Part shown: one piece after another, positions 55,177 to 63,340 of the stretch
Position numbering within the stretch: the stretch's first letter is position 1
How the letters are laid out: every line of letters begins with the position of its first letter
Origin: Streptomyces seoulensis
Lineage (GTDB): Bacteria; Actinomycetota; Actinomycetes; Streptomycetales; Streptomycetaceae
NCBI RefSeq assembly: GCF_004328625.1
Contig: NZ_CP032229.1
Location: 6,275,364 to 6,339,363, forward strand
Length of the DNA stretch: 64,000 nt
Direction of reading: 5' to 3'
Translations under genes and position numbers: made by a program
The notes under the pieces: generated by a model
What the model saw: only the letters and a program-made list of their open reading frames with translations
What the model was told of the DNA's origin: nothing
Databases searched by the model: none

Positions 55177-55317
55177 CTCAGCGACCCGCTGCGTCTGAGT
55201 ATCGTCCGTCAACTCCTGCTGGAGTCAGAGGAGTTCGACCACTCCTGCGGCTGGTTCGGCCTGGACCGTCCGAAGTCTTCGCTCATGCACCAATTCAAGG
55301 CTCTGCGCGAGGCGGGG
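55177..55317 (+). pseudogene. Truncated ArsR-type winged-helix regulator
   Basis: LSDPLRLSIVRQLL opens a 47-codon piece that ends FKALREAG, the recognition-helix region of ArsR-like regulators. Both the start codon region and the C-terminal wing are missing, and the frame then enters unrelated G-rich DNA. Such regulators often accompany MFS genes like the broken one next door. Confidence 0.65.
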
Positions 55318-55330
55318 TCGACGGCTGGCG

Positions 55331-56247
55331 TCGATGTGGGGGGCTGCTGGGTTGTTCGGTCTGTGGGTGTGGTTGGCGTGTGCGAAGTTGTTGCAGGGGG
55401 TCGGCGAGAGCGGGTTGTTCGTTCGGCGCCGTGCGTGGGTCAGGGTGGTCGTGCCGTTGGCCGTGGGGGGGGGCGACGGGAGTGCTGTGCCTGGGGTGGG
55501 GCGGGGGCGCTGATGCCTTTCTGGGGGGCTTGAGCAGGGGCAGTGGGCGGGCGCAGCCGCTTGAACGAGGGCACTTGTCCCTGTGCTGCTGCTGGCTTCT
55601 GGTTGTGGCCTGTGTAGGTCAGGGCCGGTTTGGCTGGGGGGTGGGGTGTTGGGTGGGTGGGGTGGGTTGGGGAGGGTGGTGGGTGTTGGTGTTGGTTGGT
55701 TGGGGAGGGGTTGTGGGGATGTTGGGTGGCTGGGTTGTGCGGGTGGTTGTGGTGGGTGTGGTCGTGGTGGTGGGGGCTGGTTTGGCGGGGGGTGGGGCTT
55801 CGGCTGGTGTGGGTTCGGTTTTGGGTGGTTCTTCGCTGGTGGGGGGTGTGGCGGCGGGTTCTGCTGTGGTGGGTTCTGTGGGTTCTGTGGGTGTTCGGGT
55901 GGGTTTGGATGATTCGGGGTGGCAGGGGGTCAGGGTGTGAGGGGTGGGGGCCTGGTGGGGGTGTGAGCGGGGTGGTGGGTGTGGGGTTGGTGTCGGTGGT
56001 GGGAGGGGTTTCTGTGGTGGGTCAGGGGTCTGTGTCGGTGGTGGCGGGTGTGGGGTCTGATCGGGTGGGGTCGGGTGTGGGGCCGGTGGTGGGGGTTGAT
56101 TCCGTGGTGGTGGGTGTGGGTGAGGGGTCTGTGGCGGGTGTGGGTTCTGTGGGGTCGGGTGTGGGTCAGGGGTCTGTGTCGGGTGTGGTGGGTGGGGTGG
56201 TGGCGGGTGTGGGTTCTGGTGGGCCGGTGGTGGAGGGTTGGGATTAT
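55331..56247. other. C-poor, G/T-rich low-complexity stretch
   Basis: The plus strand is dominated by GGT, GTG, GGG and TGG words and is almost free of C over hundreds of bases, e.g. around 55640-56230. Open frames here encode only Gly/Val/Trp-rich sequence without domain features, so I do not call genes in it. The part after about 55975 is in frame with the StrR-like gene and could be an N-terminal extension. Confidence 0.6.
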
Positions 56248-57711
56248 GTGAGGTTGTTGCGGGATGGGGTGGGTGGGGGGCCGGTGGTGTGGGTGGGGGT
56301 GGATGAGGTGGGGGTGGGGTTTTCGGCGCGGGGTGGTGGGGTGGATGAGGGTTTTGTGGCGGAGCTTGTGGAGTCGGTGCCGGTGACGGACCCGGGGCCG
56401 GCTGGTGGGCCGGGTTTGGTGTCGGGTGAGTGGGGTGGGCTGGGTTTGGGGTGGGGGTTGGGGTGGTCGGCGATTGTGGTGCATCGGGCGTCGATGCGGG
56501 TGGTGGATGGGGTGCATCGGTTGTGTGCGGCGCGGTTGCGGGGTGATGAGCGGATCGCGGTGCGGTTTTTTGATGGGTGTGTGGAGGATGCCGCGTTGTT
56601 GGCGGTGGCGGTGAATGTGCGGCATGGGCGGTCGTTGCCGGTGGGGGACCGGGTGGCGGCGGCGGAGCGGATTGTGGTGGGGCGGCCGGGGTGGTCGGAT
56701 CGTGCGGTGGCGGCGGTGGCGGGGTTGTCGGCGCGGAAGGTGGCGCAGGTGCGTCGGGCGTGTGGGGTGGAGGTGCCGGGGGTTCGGGTGGGGCGTGATG
56801 GGCGGGTGCGGGCGGTGGGTTCGGGTTCGGCGCGGGCGCGGGAGGTGGCGTGCCGGTTGTTGAGGGAGGAGCCGGGGGTGTCGTTGCGTGAGGTGGCGCG
56901 GCGGGCGGGGTTGTCTCCGGCGACGGTGGCGGATGTGCGGGACCGGTTGCGGCGGGGTGAGGATCCGTTGCCGCCGAGGCAGCGGGCGGCGCAGTCGCGT
57001 GCGGTGGGGTGTGCGGGGGGTGGGGAGGGGGTGGCTGTGGCGCGTGTCGCCGGCGTGGACCCCGCCGGTCCGGCCGGGCTGCCCGGCCTGGCGGATGCCG
57101 GGGCAGCGTCCGCCGGGCTGGATGGTGGCGCGGGTGCCGGGGATTCTTCTGCCGCGTCTGCGGGGCTGGATGGTGGCGCGGGTGCCGGGGTTTCTTCTTC
57201 CGGGTCTGCCGGGTTGTCCGGGGGTGTGGGTGGCGGGGTGTCTTCTGCCGTGTCGGGTGGGCGGTTGGGTGCGGTGGCGGCCGGAGTGGCGGCCGGGTCT
57301 GCGGGGCCGGGTGCTGGTGGGGGTTCGGGGGCGCGGGCGGGTGGTGGGGTGTCGGCTGGGGTGACGTCGTTGATACGGGCGCATGCCCAGCCGGGCCGTC
57401 CGGCCCGCTCTTCCCGTGCGCGGGCGTCGAAGAGTCCGGCGGAGCTGCTGGCGGTTTTCGATGTGTTGCGGCGGGATCCGTCGTTGCGGCTGAATGACGC
57501 GGGCCGTAGTGTGCTGCGGTTGCTGGATGCGTGTGCGGTGGTGGTCCGGGACCGTGGCCGGGTCCTGGACAGTGTTCCGGCGCACTGCCGGGGTCCGCTG
57601 GCCGAGCTTGCCGAGGGGTATGGCGAGGTGTGGGCGCGGCTGGCGCAGGAACTGCGCGAGAGGGATCTGCCGGAGGCGGATCTGGCCCAGCCCTCCTCCC
57701 TCGGCGCCTGA
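56248..57711 (+). CDS. StrR/NovG-type pathway regulator (ParB N-terminal domain)
   Basis: About 487 aa from a GTG with GGAGGG 10 nt upstream; the true start is uncertain. The ParB/Spo0J-like part has VVHRASMRVVDGVHRLCAARLRGDE, VRFFDGCVEDAALLAVAVNVRHG and DRVAAAERIVVGRPGWSDRAVAAVAGLSARKVAQVRR (HTH). A second HTH-like block is VSLREVARRAGLSPATVADVRDRLRRGEDPLPPRQR. A long Gly/Ala/Ser linker leads to a helical C-terminal domain. Relatives (StrR, NovG) activate antibiotic clusters. Codons end heavily in G, unlike neighbouring genes. Confidence 0.8.
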   Translation: MRLLRDGVGGGPVVWVGVDEVGVGFSARGGGVDEGFVAELVESVPVTDPGPAGGPGLVSGEWGGLGLGWGLGWSAIVVHRASMRVVDGVHRLCAARLRGDERIAVRFFDGCVEDAALLAVAVNVRHGRSLPVGDRVAAAERIVVGRPGWSDRAVAAVAGLSARKVAQVRRACGVEVPGVRVGRDGRVRAVGSGSARAREVACRLLREEPGVSLREVARRAGLSPATVADVRDRLRRGEDPLPPRQRAAQSRAVGCAGGGEGVAVARVAGVDPAGPAGLPGLADAGAASAGLDGGAGAGDSSAASAGLDGGAGAGVSSSGSAGLSGGVGGGVSSAVSGGRLGAVAAGVAAGSAGPGAGGGSGARAGGGVSAGVTSLIRAHAQPGRPARSSRARASKSPAELLAVFDVLRRDPSLRLNDAGRSVLRLLDACAVVVRDRGRVLDSVPAHCRGPLAELAEGYGEVWARLAQELRERDLPEADLAQPSSLGA

Positions 57712-57825
57712 CCCGACCGGTCCTGACCCGACCGGTCCTGGCCTCACCGGCCTCCTGGCCTCACCGGCCCCCGGCCTCACCGGCCCTGGCCTCACCGGCC
57801 CCCCCGGCCTCACCGGCCCCCGGGC
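57710..57825. repeat. Short tandem repeats just after the StrR-like gene
   Basis: About three units of TGACCCGACCGGTCC starting at the stop codon, then about five of GGCCTCACCGGCCCC with length variation. Confidence 0.7.
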
Positions 57826-57950
57826 TCCCTGCCGGCTCCGGTCCTGACCCCTGCCGGCCCAGCCCTCAGCGGCCTCGGCTTCACCGGCTCCGGTCTCCCT
57901 CGGCTCCGCCCTCAGTGGCCTCCGGGTGCGGCCCGCCTCGACCGGCCTCC

Positions 57951-57984
57951 GGCCCGGGCCGCCCCGTAAAGGGCGGCCCGGGCC
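57951..57984 (+). terminator. Terminator of the StrR-like gene
   Basis: Perfect 14-bp stem GGCCCGGGCCGCCC / GGGCGGCCCGGGCC, loop CGTAAA. Confidence 0.75.
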
Positions 57985-58364
57985 GGGGGCCGGTCTGCGT
58001 GAGGGCTCTGGCGCACCTGTGGGGTGTGTCGGGTTCGGGCCCTGCCGGTCCAGGGGGCCGGCTTTTGCGGTCCGGGGGAGGTCCGTGCCGGGTTTCGTGT
58101 GTTCGTCGTGTAGGCCTTTGCCGCGGGTTTTGCCGCTGTCCTCTGCCTGTTCCTGGCAGGTGGGGAGTCGGCTCGCGGGCTGGGGGTTTTGGCGGTGCGG
58201 GGGAGGGGGGCTTTCCCTGGCTGCTCGTTCCGCTGTCCGGCTCGGCGGGGGACGCCGCCGCCTGGACCAGAGAGAGTGCCTCGTGCCGCCCGCGAAGAGA
58301 TGGGGAGCCGGCCTCGGCTGCCGTTTCCCGTCCGGCCACGATCCCGGGGGGTGGTGCGGGCTGT

Positions 58365-58392
58365 GTTCAACTGCGGTCGTCCGCAGTTGGAC
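58365..58392. promoter_or_regulatory. StrR/NovG-type dyad 1
   Basis: GTTCAACTG-N10-CAGTTGGAC. The spacer extends the stem (CGG / CCG). Confidence 0.7.
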
Positions 58393-59161
58393 CCCTCGTC
58401 TCCGCTGTCGGCCGGGCCCGGGTCTGAAGGTCCGTGCCCGCTGTGGCGGAAGGACCGTGTGCCCCGCTGTCGCCCCAGCGGGCGGGATGCCTACTGGGGC
58501 TCTGCCGGACGGGGGAGTTTCCCGGATGCCGGTCGGGGGCGTGTGTTCGGCTGGGGCTGGCGGCCGTGGTGCCGCTGCTCCTCGGTGCGCCCGCGTTCGC
58601 GGGACCGGGCCGGCCCGCTGTGGTGCTGTTTCTCCTGGGTGCGTCCGCGTTCGCGGGGCTGTGCCGGGCCGCCCGTACGTGGGGCCCCGGGTTTCACGGC
58701 GTCGCCCTGTCCCGGTGGGAGGTCTGTGTCTGCGCTGCCGCCGCCCTGGCCCCGGACGGTGGGCGGGTCTACGCGGTCGGCTGGGTCTGTCCGCAGTCGG
58801 CCGCAATTGCTTCTTCGGCTTTGGCCGCGCCCGCATACATGGAGCTGCGCTGCGCCGTCGGGAAAGCGGGGTCTGCTTCTTGCTGAAGGAAGAGGGGATG
58901 TGTCCCGCTTCCCCGAGCCGGCAGGACGTCCGAATGGGGGCCGGGCCGCTGACTTCGGCCGTGTATGCCCGTGGTTTTCTCCCTTTCTGTTCCAGTCGTA
59001 TCTGTTTCTGAGGGACTGTGTCCGGTGGCCGTACAAGGTCGCCTGCTCCGCCATCGCGTCTCCTGCCCGGCCGGAAGTCGGGTCCCGCCATCACATTCCG
59101 TCCCCGTAGGCCCCGTGCGTGGCGTGCCCGGTCGCGTGTGTTCAGGTGTGCCCGGTTAGGT

Positions 59162-59189
59162 GTTCAACTGCGGGCGAGCGCAGTTGAAC
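59162..59189. promoter_or_regulatory. StrR/NovG-type dyad 2 (perfect)
   Basis: GTTCAACTG-N10-CAGTTGAAC, perfect arms of at least 12 bp with flanks. It lies about 550 bp before the peptide gene. Confidence 0.75.
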
Positions 59190-59431
59190 ACTCCTTTTCC
59201 CTCCGGAGGTGTTCACGGGAAAGCCGTGCGCCTCGCGTATGAGGGGGTGTGCCTCCGGCGGGTTGGAGGGGGCCGTCTGCCGCTGTGGAGAGATCCCCTC
59301 GCCGCCCCGGTTGCGCTGTCCGCCCGGTAAAGGGGATGTGCCCCGCTACCGTCTCCCACCTGGGATTACCCGGGCTCCCGGCCCCGTCTCCTCGCCGTTC
59401 ACGGCCCGGCCGGGGCCGGCCTGTGCCCGGT

Positions 59432-59459
59432 GTCCAACTGCGCCTGTCCGCAGTTGACC
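59432..59459. promoter_or_regulatory. StrR/NovG-type dyad 3
   Basis: GTCCAACTG-N10-CAGTTGACC, about 280 bp before the peptide gene and the closest to it. Confidence 0.7.
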
Positions 59460-59736
59460 CCCCTCGTCCCGGCCCCCCTGCGCCCGGCGGGCCCTCACCT
59501 CTCGCCTCCGGGACAGTCGCCCTCGCTCACCCCACCCACCACCCAAGGGTTCCTGGTCTTCGCCGGGGTTGCCGGTCTTCTCTTCGTCCGTCCCCGTGTC
59601 CGGGTTTTCGTATATCCCGGCCGCCGTGCTGTTCAGGTTTTTGTTCCGTTGACGTTCCTGCCCGTTCGGGGTGAGTATTTGGTCATCGCCGGGACAGCCC
59701 GGCGGAAATTCCGGGAAACAAGAGGGAGTGAACAGC

Positions 59737-59826
59737 ATGGAGAACACCGTGGCGTTCGACGACATCGAGTTCATCGAGACCTCCGCCGAGCTGCTGGCGA
59801 CGTCGTACTACGTCAACATCCAGTAA
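59737..59826 (+). CDS. Candidate RiPP precursor peptide (29 aa)
   Basis: ATG with GAGGGAG about 8 nt upstream; stop TAA, rare in this GC-rich genome. The peptide begins MENTVAFDDIEFIET with an acidic leader-like part (DDIEFIE) and ends SAELLATSYYVNIQ, where the last ~8 residues (TSYYVNIQ) carry Tyr, Asn and Ser/Thr side chains open to oxidation. It is the first gene before two Cupin_4/JmjC-type oxygenase genes and an exporter, behind StrR-type dyads. No similar described peptide comes to mind. The precursor role is inferred from size, position and composition. Confidence 0.7.
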   Translation: MENTVAFDDIEFIETSAELLATSYYVNIQ

Positions 59827-59831
59827 TTCTG

Positions 59832-59882
59832 ATGCGGCCGGAGGGGCGGCCCGAATGTACAGGCTGCCGCCCCTCCGCCGCA
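59832..59882 (+). promoter_or_regulatory. Strong hairpin between peptide and oxygenase genes
   Basis: ATGCGGCCGGAGGGGCGGC pairs with GCCGCCCCTCCGCCGCAT (one bulge), starting 6 nt after the peptide stop. It could act as a partial terminator or stabilise the peptide mRNA, giving more precursor than enzyme. Confidence 0.7.
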
Positions 59883-59926
59883 TAAAAGCTTTTCGTTCCA
59901 CGCCATCGGGCATTGAAAGGAATGCA

Positions 59927-61107
59927 ATGTACGACTTCACATTCGAAGATCTGGTGGGGGACGAAAAGGTCTTCTTTGCCGAGTACTTCGACAAGAAGCC
60001 CCTGCTGCGGAAGAACGCGATGCCGGGCGATGTCCGGGACATCCTGTCGGTCCGCAAGCTCGACGAGCTGCTGCACATGGAGTCGATCCGGCCGCCGTAC
60101 ATCAAGGTCAACCACAACGGTTCCGGTGTCCCTGAGAAGGGCTACACGCGCAGTGTGGTCGTGCAGGGTGTGAACATCACCGACACGGTGGTGCCGGAGA
60201 AGATCTACGAGCTGTTCCGGGCCGGTGCGACGGTCACCTGGTGCTCGCTGAACCAGATCGTGCCCGAGCTGCGGGACTTCACCCGTGTCATCAGCGACAA
60301 GATGGCCGTGCGTACCGACGTGGTGGGGTTCATGACGCCCACCAAGAAGCGCGGTTACCTCCCGCACCACGACCCGGTCGACCTGTTCATCGTGCAGCTG
60401 GAGGGCACCAAGCGGTGGAAGCTGTGGGACCTGCCCGCCCAGCGTGAGGGTGACAACGCCTCCTACACCGACGAGGAGCTCGGCGAGCCGGCCATCGAGG
60501 TCCTGCTGGAGCCGGGTGACGTCCTGTACCTGCCGTACAACACCCGCACGCGGCGGCCGCCGAGGACCAGGTGTCGCTGCATCTGTCGATCATGATGCGG
60601 CCGCGGATGTGGAAGGACCTGCTGCGCGAGACGTTCGAACAGGCCGCTTCCGGGCCGGAGTTCAACCAGTACCCGCACATCGGGGCCCTGCGGGACGCCG
60701 GTACCGAGGCCCTGTTCCGGCAGAAGATCGCCGCGCTGGCCGCCCGCATGGACGCCCTGGACAGCGGCGCGGAGCTGGACCGGCTGGCCGAGCTGGGCCG
60801 TACGATGCCGGGCAGTTCGCACGGCACGACCTTCCAGACGATCGCCGAGACCGACCGCATCACCCCCTCGGTGCTGCTGCGGCGTACGGCGGCGGTGGTG
60901 GAGTTCGGCGCGAACGACGGCGGGCGCACGCAGATGACGGTCAACGGTCACAAGATCGCCGTTCCCACCCCGGTCGCGGAGACCCTCGCCGGTCTGGAAG
61001 CGGACGTCCCGGCCGGTGACATCTTCCCCGGCGTCGACCCCGAGCGCGCCACGAAGGCCGCCCAGGGCCTGACCCGCCTGGGCGTCCTCGAAGTCGCCCC
61101 TCACTGA
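59927..61107 (+). CDS. Cupin_4/JmjC-type Fe(II) oxygenase, copy 1 (frameshifted as sequenced)
   Basis: Starts MYDFTFEDLVGDEKVFFAEYF with GAAAGG upstream. Iron site: H147-x-D149 in LPHHDPVDLFIVQLEGTKRWKLW. The distal His (about 208, expected in N-T-P-H-A-A-A-A) lies exactly at a one-base deletion near 60543-60546. Restoring one C rejoins the frames into 393 aa. The fold matches ribosomal-oxygenase-like Cupin_4 proteins, which hydroxylate peptide side chains using 2-oxoglutarate. The C-terminal winged-helix-like part contains VNGHKIAVPTPVAETLAGL. It is about 100 bp behind the peptide gene and is its likely modifier. Confidence 0.8.
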
Positions 61108-62122
61108 AACGGGCCCCCTTCGGCAGGGGGACCCGGCCGCGCCCCGCAGCGAGGCCACCGGTCACGGCCCCCCGGCAGCAGGCGGTTCGCGCCGGCCGCT
61201 GCCGGGGGGGCCAGGCCCCCGCACCCAGGAAGGCCCCGCGCACAGCCCCGGCACGCAACACCTGCTACCGCCCGGGCAGTTGAACACCCGGCCGGCACCG
61301 GCCCGCGACACCCGGGTACCGCCTGACACACCCAGCCCCGCCCGGGGCCCGTAACACCCGGCCGTACTGGGGAAGTTGAACCCCGGCGCCGCCCCCGGGC
61401 AGGGGAGTGCCCCGGGTGTGACGCCACCTGGTGACACCGCAGTCCCGAACCCCGGGGACCGAAAACCCGCCCCTCGCCCCGGCAGTTGGACCCCGGGCCC
61501 CGGCGCGCCGGCCGGGGAGGCGCCCCGCCCCGCCCGGCGGGCCTCGCCCCGCCCCGGCCACCCGCCCGTCCCGCCCCGGCCACCCGCCCGGCCCGTCCCG
61601 CCCGGCGAGCCTCGTCCTACCGGGGCCACCTGCCCCCGCCCCACCCGTCGACCCCGCCCCGCCCGCCCGGCGGGCCTCGTCCCACCCGGGCCACCTGCCC
61701 CCGCCCCACCCGTCGACCCCGCCCCGCCCCACCCGGCGGGCCTCGCCCCGCGCCGGCCACCCGCCGGCCCGGCGAGCCTCGTCCTACCGGGGCCCCCGGC
61801 CCCGGCCACCCGCCGACGCCGTCCCGCCCGGCGGCCCTCCTTCCGCGCCGGCCACCCGCCGACCCGCCCCGCGGGCCTCGTCCCACCCGAGCCACCTGCC
61901 CCCGCCCCACCCGCCGATCCCGCCCCGCCCGCCCGGCGGGCCTCGCCCCGCCCGCCCGGCGGGCCTCGCCCGCCCGCCCGGCGGGAGGCGCTCCAAGCCC
62001 CACCCCGCCATCTGCAATCCCGCCCCGCCCGGCGGGCCCCCTCTGGGCCCGCCCCCTCATTCCCCGCACCGGCACCACCGTTCCCACCCCTGGCCCTATC
62101 CCGTCCGCTGGAGGCGAAGAGC
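61108..62122. other. C-rich intergenic stretch between the two oxygenase genes
   Basis: About 1 kb without a gene I can support. The first ~370 bp hold single half-sites resembling the StrR-type dyads (CAGTTGAAC at 61276-61284, CAGTTGGAC near 61484). The rest is tandem repeats (see 61520-61990). The frame of the downstream oxygenase is open across it but encodes only Pro/Arg/Ala repeats. Confidence 0.6.
61520..61990. repeat. Imperfect ~65-bp C-rich tandem repeats
   Basis: Units built from GGCGGGCCTCGTCCCACC, GGCCACCTGCCCCCGCC and CCACCCGTCGACCCCGCC recur about seven or eight times with deletions. Copies near 61609, 61672 and 61862 are the clearest. Many contain the dyad GCCCGCCCGGCGGGC. The minus strand is G-rich and could form quadruplexes. 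Confidence 0.75.
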
Positions 62123-63324
62123 GTGGACACATCCACGACCCCCCAAGGCTTCGAAGACCTCGTCGGAGACCGGCAGGTCTTCTTCCAGGAGTACTTCAAC
62201 CGCAAGCCGCTGCTGCGCAGGGGCGCCCTGGACGGCCGGGCCCGGGATCTGGTGTCGGTGCGGCAGCTCGACGACATCGTGGCGATGCAGACCGTCTCAC
62301 CCGCCTACCTGCGGATCGCCAAGGACGGCCGCGGTGTGCCCGGCAAGGCGTACACCCGCACCGTCTCCGACCGCGGGGCGGGACTGACCGAGGCGGTCGT
62401 CGCCGGGCAGGTGTACGAGCTGTTCCGCTCCGGCGGCACCGTCACCTGGAACGCGCTGAACCACTTCCTGCCCTCCGCCCGCCGCCTGGCCGAGATGTTC
62501 GCCGCCACCTTCGCCTGCGAGAGCGAGGTCGTCGCCTTCCTCACCCCCGCCGGCCGCGACGGCTACGCCCCTCACCACGACCCGGTCGACGTCTACGTCA
62601 TCCAGATCGAGGGCACCAAGGACTGGCGGATCTGGGAGCCGCCGGCCGGCCGCCGCGCCGGCAAGGTCTCCTACCGGCCCGAGGACCTGGGGGCGCCGGC
62701 CATCGAGACGACGCTGCGTGCGGGTGACGTCCTGTACCTGCCCTATGGAACCCCGCACGCAGCGGCCGCAAAGGACCAGGTGTCCCTGCACCTGTCGGTC
62801 ACCGTCGAGCCGCGCCGCTGGCGCGACCTGCTGGCCGACACCGTCCAGCACCTCCTGGCCGACCCCGCCTTCGACGGCTTCCCGTACCTGGCCGAGCCCG
62901 CCGCCCCCGACACCGCCGCCACGCTCGGTGCCCTGTCCGCCCGCCTCGCCGGACTCCTGACCGGCCTGGACACGGATGCGGAGGCGGTCCGGCTGCGCGA
63001 GATGGGCGCTGCCCGCGCGGGTGCCGGCCGGCCCCGGGAGTTCGAACGCCTGGCGTCCGCGGACGTCCTGGCCCCGCCGCCCTGCTGCGCCGCAGCCCGG
63101 TACCGCTGGAGATCGGCCCGAGCGACGGCGCCCGCAGCGCCCTGCTCGTCAACGGCCACCGGCTGGCCGTGCCCGACGCCGTCGCCGAGGCCCTGCGCGC
63201 CCTGGCCGACGGCCGCGCGGTGGCAGCCGCCCGTTTCTTCCCGGGCGTGGACGAAGCCCGGTCCGTGCACGTCGCCCAGGGGCTGACCCGTCTCGGGGTA
63301 CTGGAAACCGCCGACCGCAACTAG
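62123..63324 (+). CDS. Cupin_4/JmjC-type Fe(II) oxygenase, copy 2 (frameshifted as sequenced)
   Basis: GTG start (VDTSTTPQGFEDLVGDRQVFF) with GGAGG 7 nt upstream. Iron ligands H151-x-D153 (APHHDPVDVYVIQIEG) and H212 (GTPHAAAAKDQVSLHLS) are all present. A one-base deletion near 63074-63079 shifts the C-terminal ~80 residues; restoring it gives 400 aa ending LGVLETADRN. It is a clear paralogue of copy 1 over its whole length. Two related oxygenases suggest two positions or two steps on one peptide. The exporter gene starts 17 bp downstream. Confidence 0.82.
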
Positions 63325-63340
63325 GAGCTGACCTCCCGTC

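Larger units (their letters stand above)
57985..59736. other. Long non-coding control region upstream of the peptide gene
   Basis: About 1.75 kb with no coding sequence I can support; the open frames are Arg/Pro/Gly-rich and lack start signals. It contains three long dyads of the StrR/NovG type (58365, 59162, 59432), a degenerate fourth (58776-58802), a ~54-bp near-duplicate pair around 58567-58674, and a recurring GATGTGYCCCGC-like motif (near 58456, 58896 and 59335). Confidence 0.6.

Noticed and set aside
55630..56247. Gly/Val/Trp-rich N-terminal extension of the StrR-like regulator
   Set aside because: Low-complexity translation of G/T-rich DNA; homologous regulators start close to the ParB domain. 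Not excluded for the part after about 55975.
57926..59109. Long open frames (300-360 codons) in the 58-59 kb region
   Set aside because: Arg/Pro/Gly/Cys-rich translations without family features, no RBS, and they run through the dyads. High GC makes such frames common by chance.
61259..61284. A StrR-type dyad in front of oxygenase copy 2
   Set aside because: Only the right half (CAGTTGAAC) is good; the left half and spacer length do not fit the other three sites.
61376..62122. Upstream extension of oxygenase copy 2 by ~250 codons
   Set aside because: The frame is open but consists of translated DNA repeats; a GTG with a good RBS at 62123 aligns with the start of copy 1.
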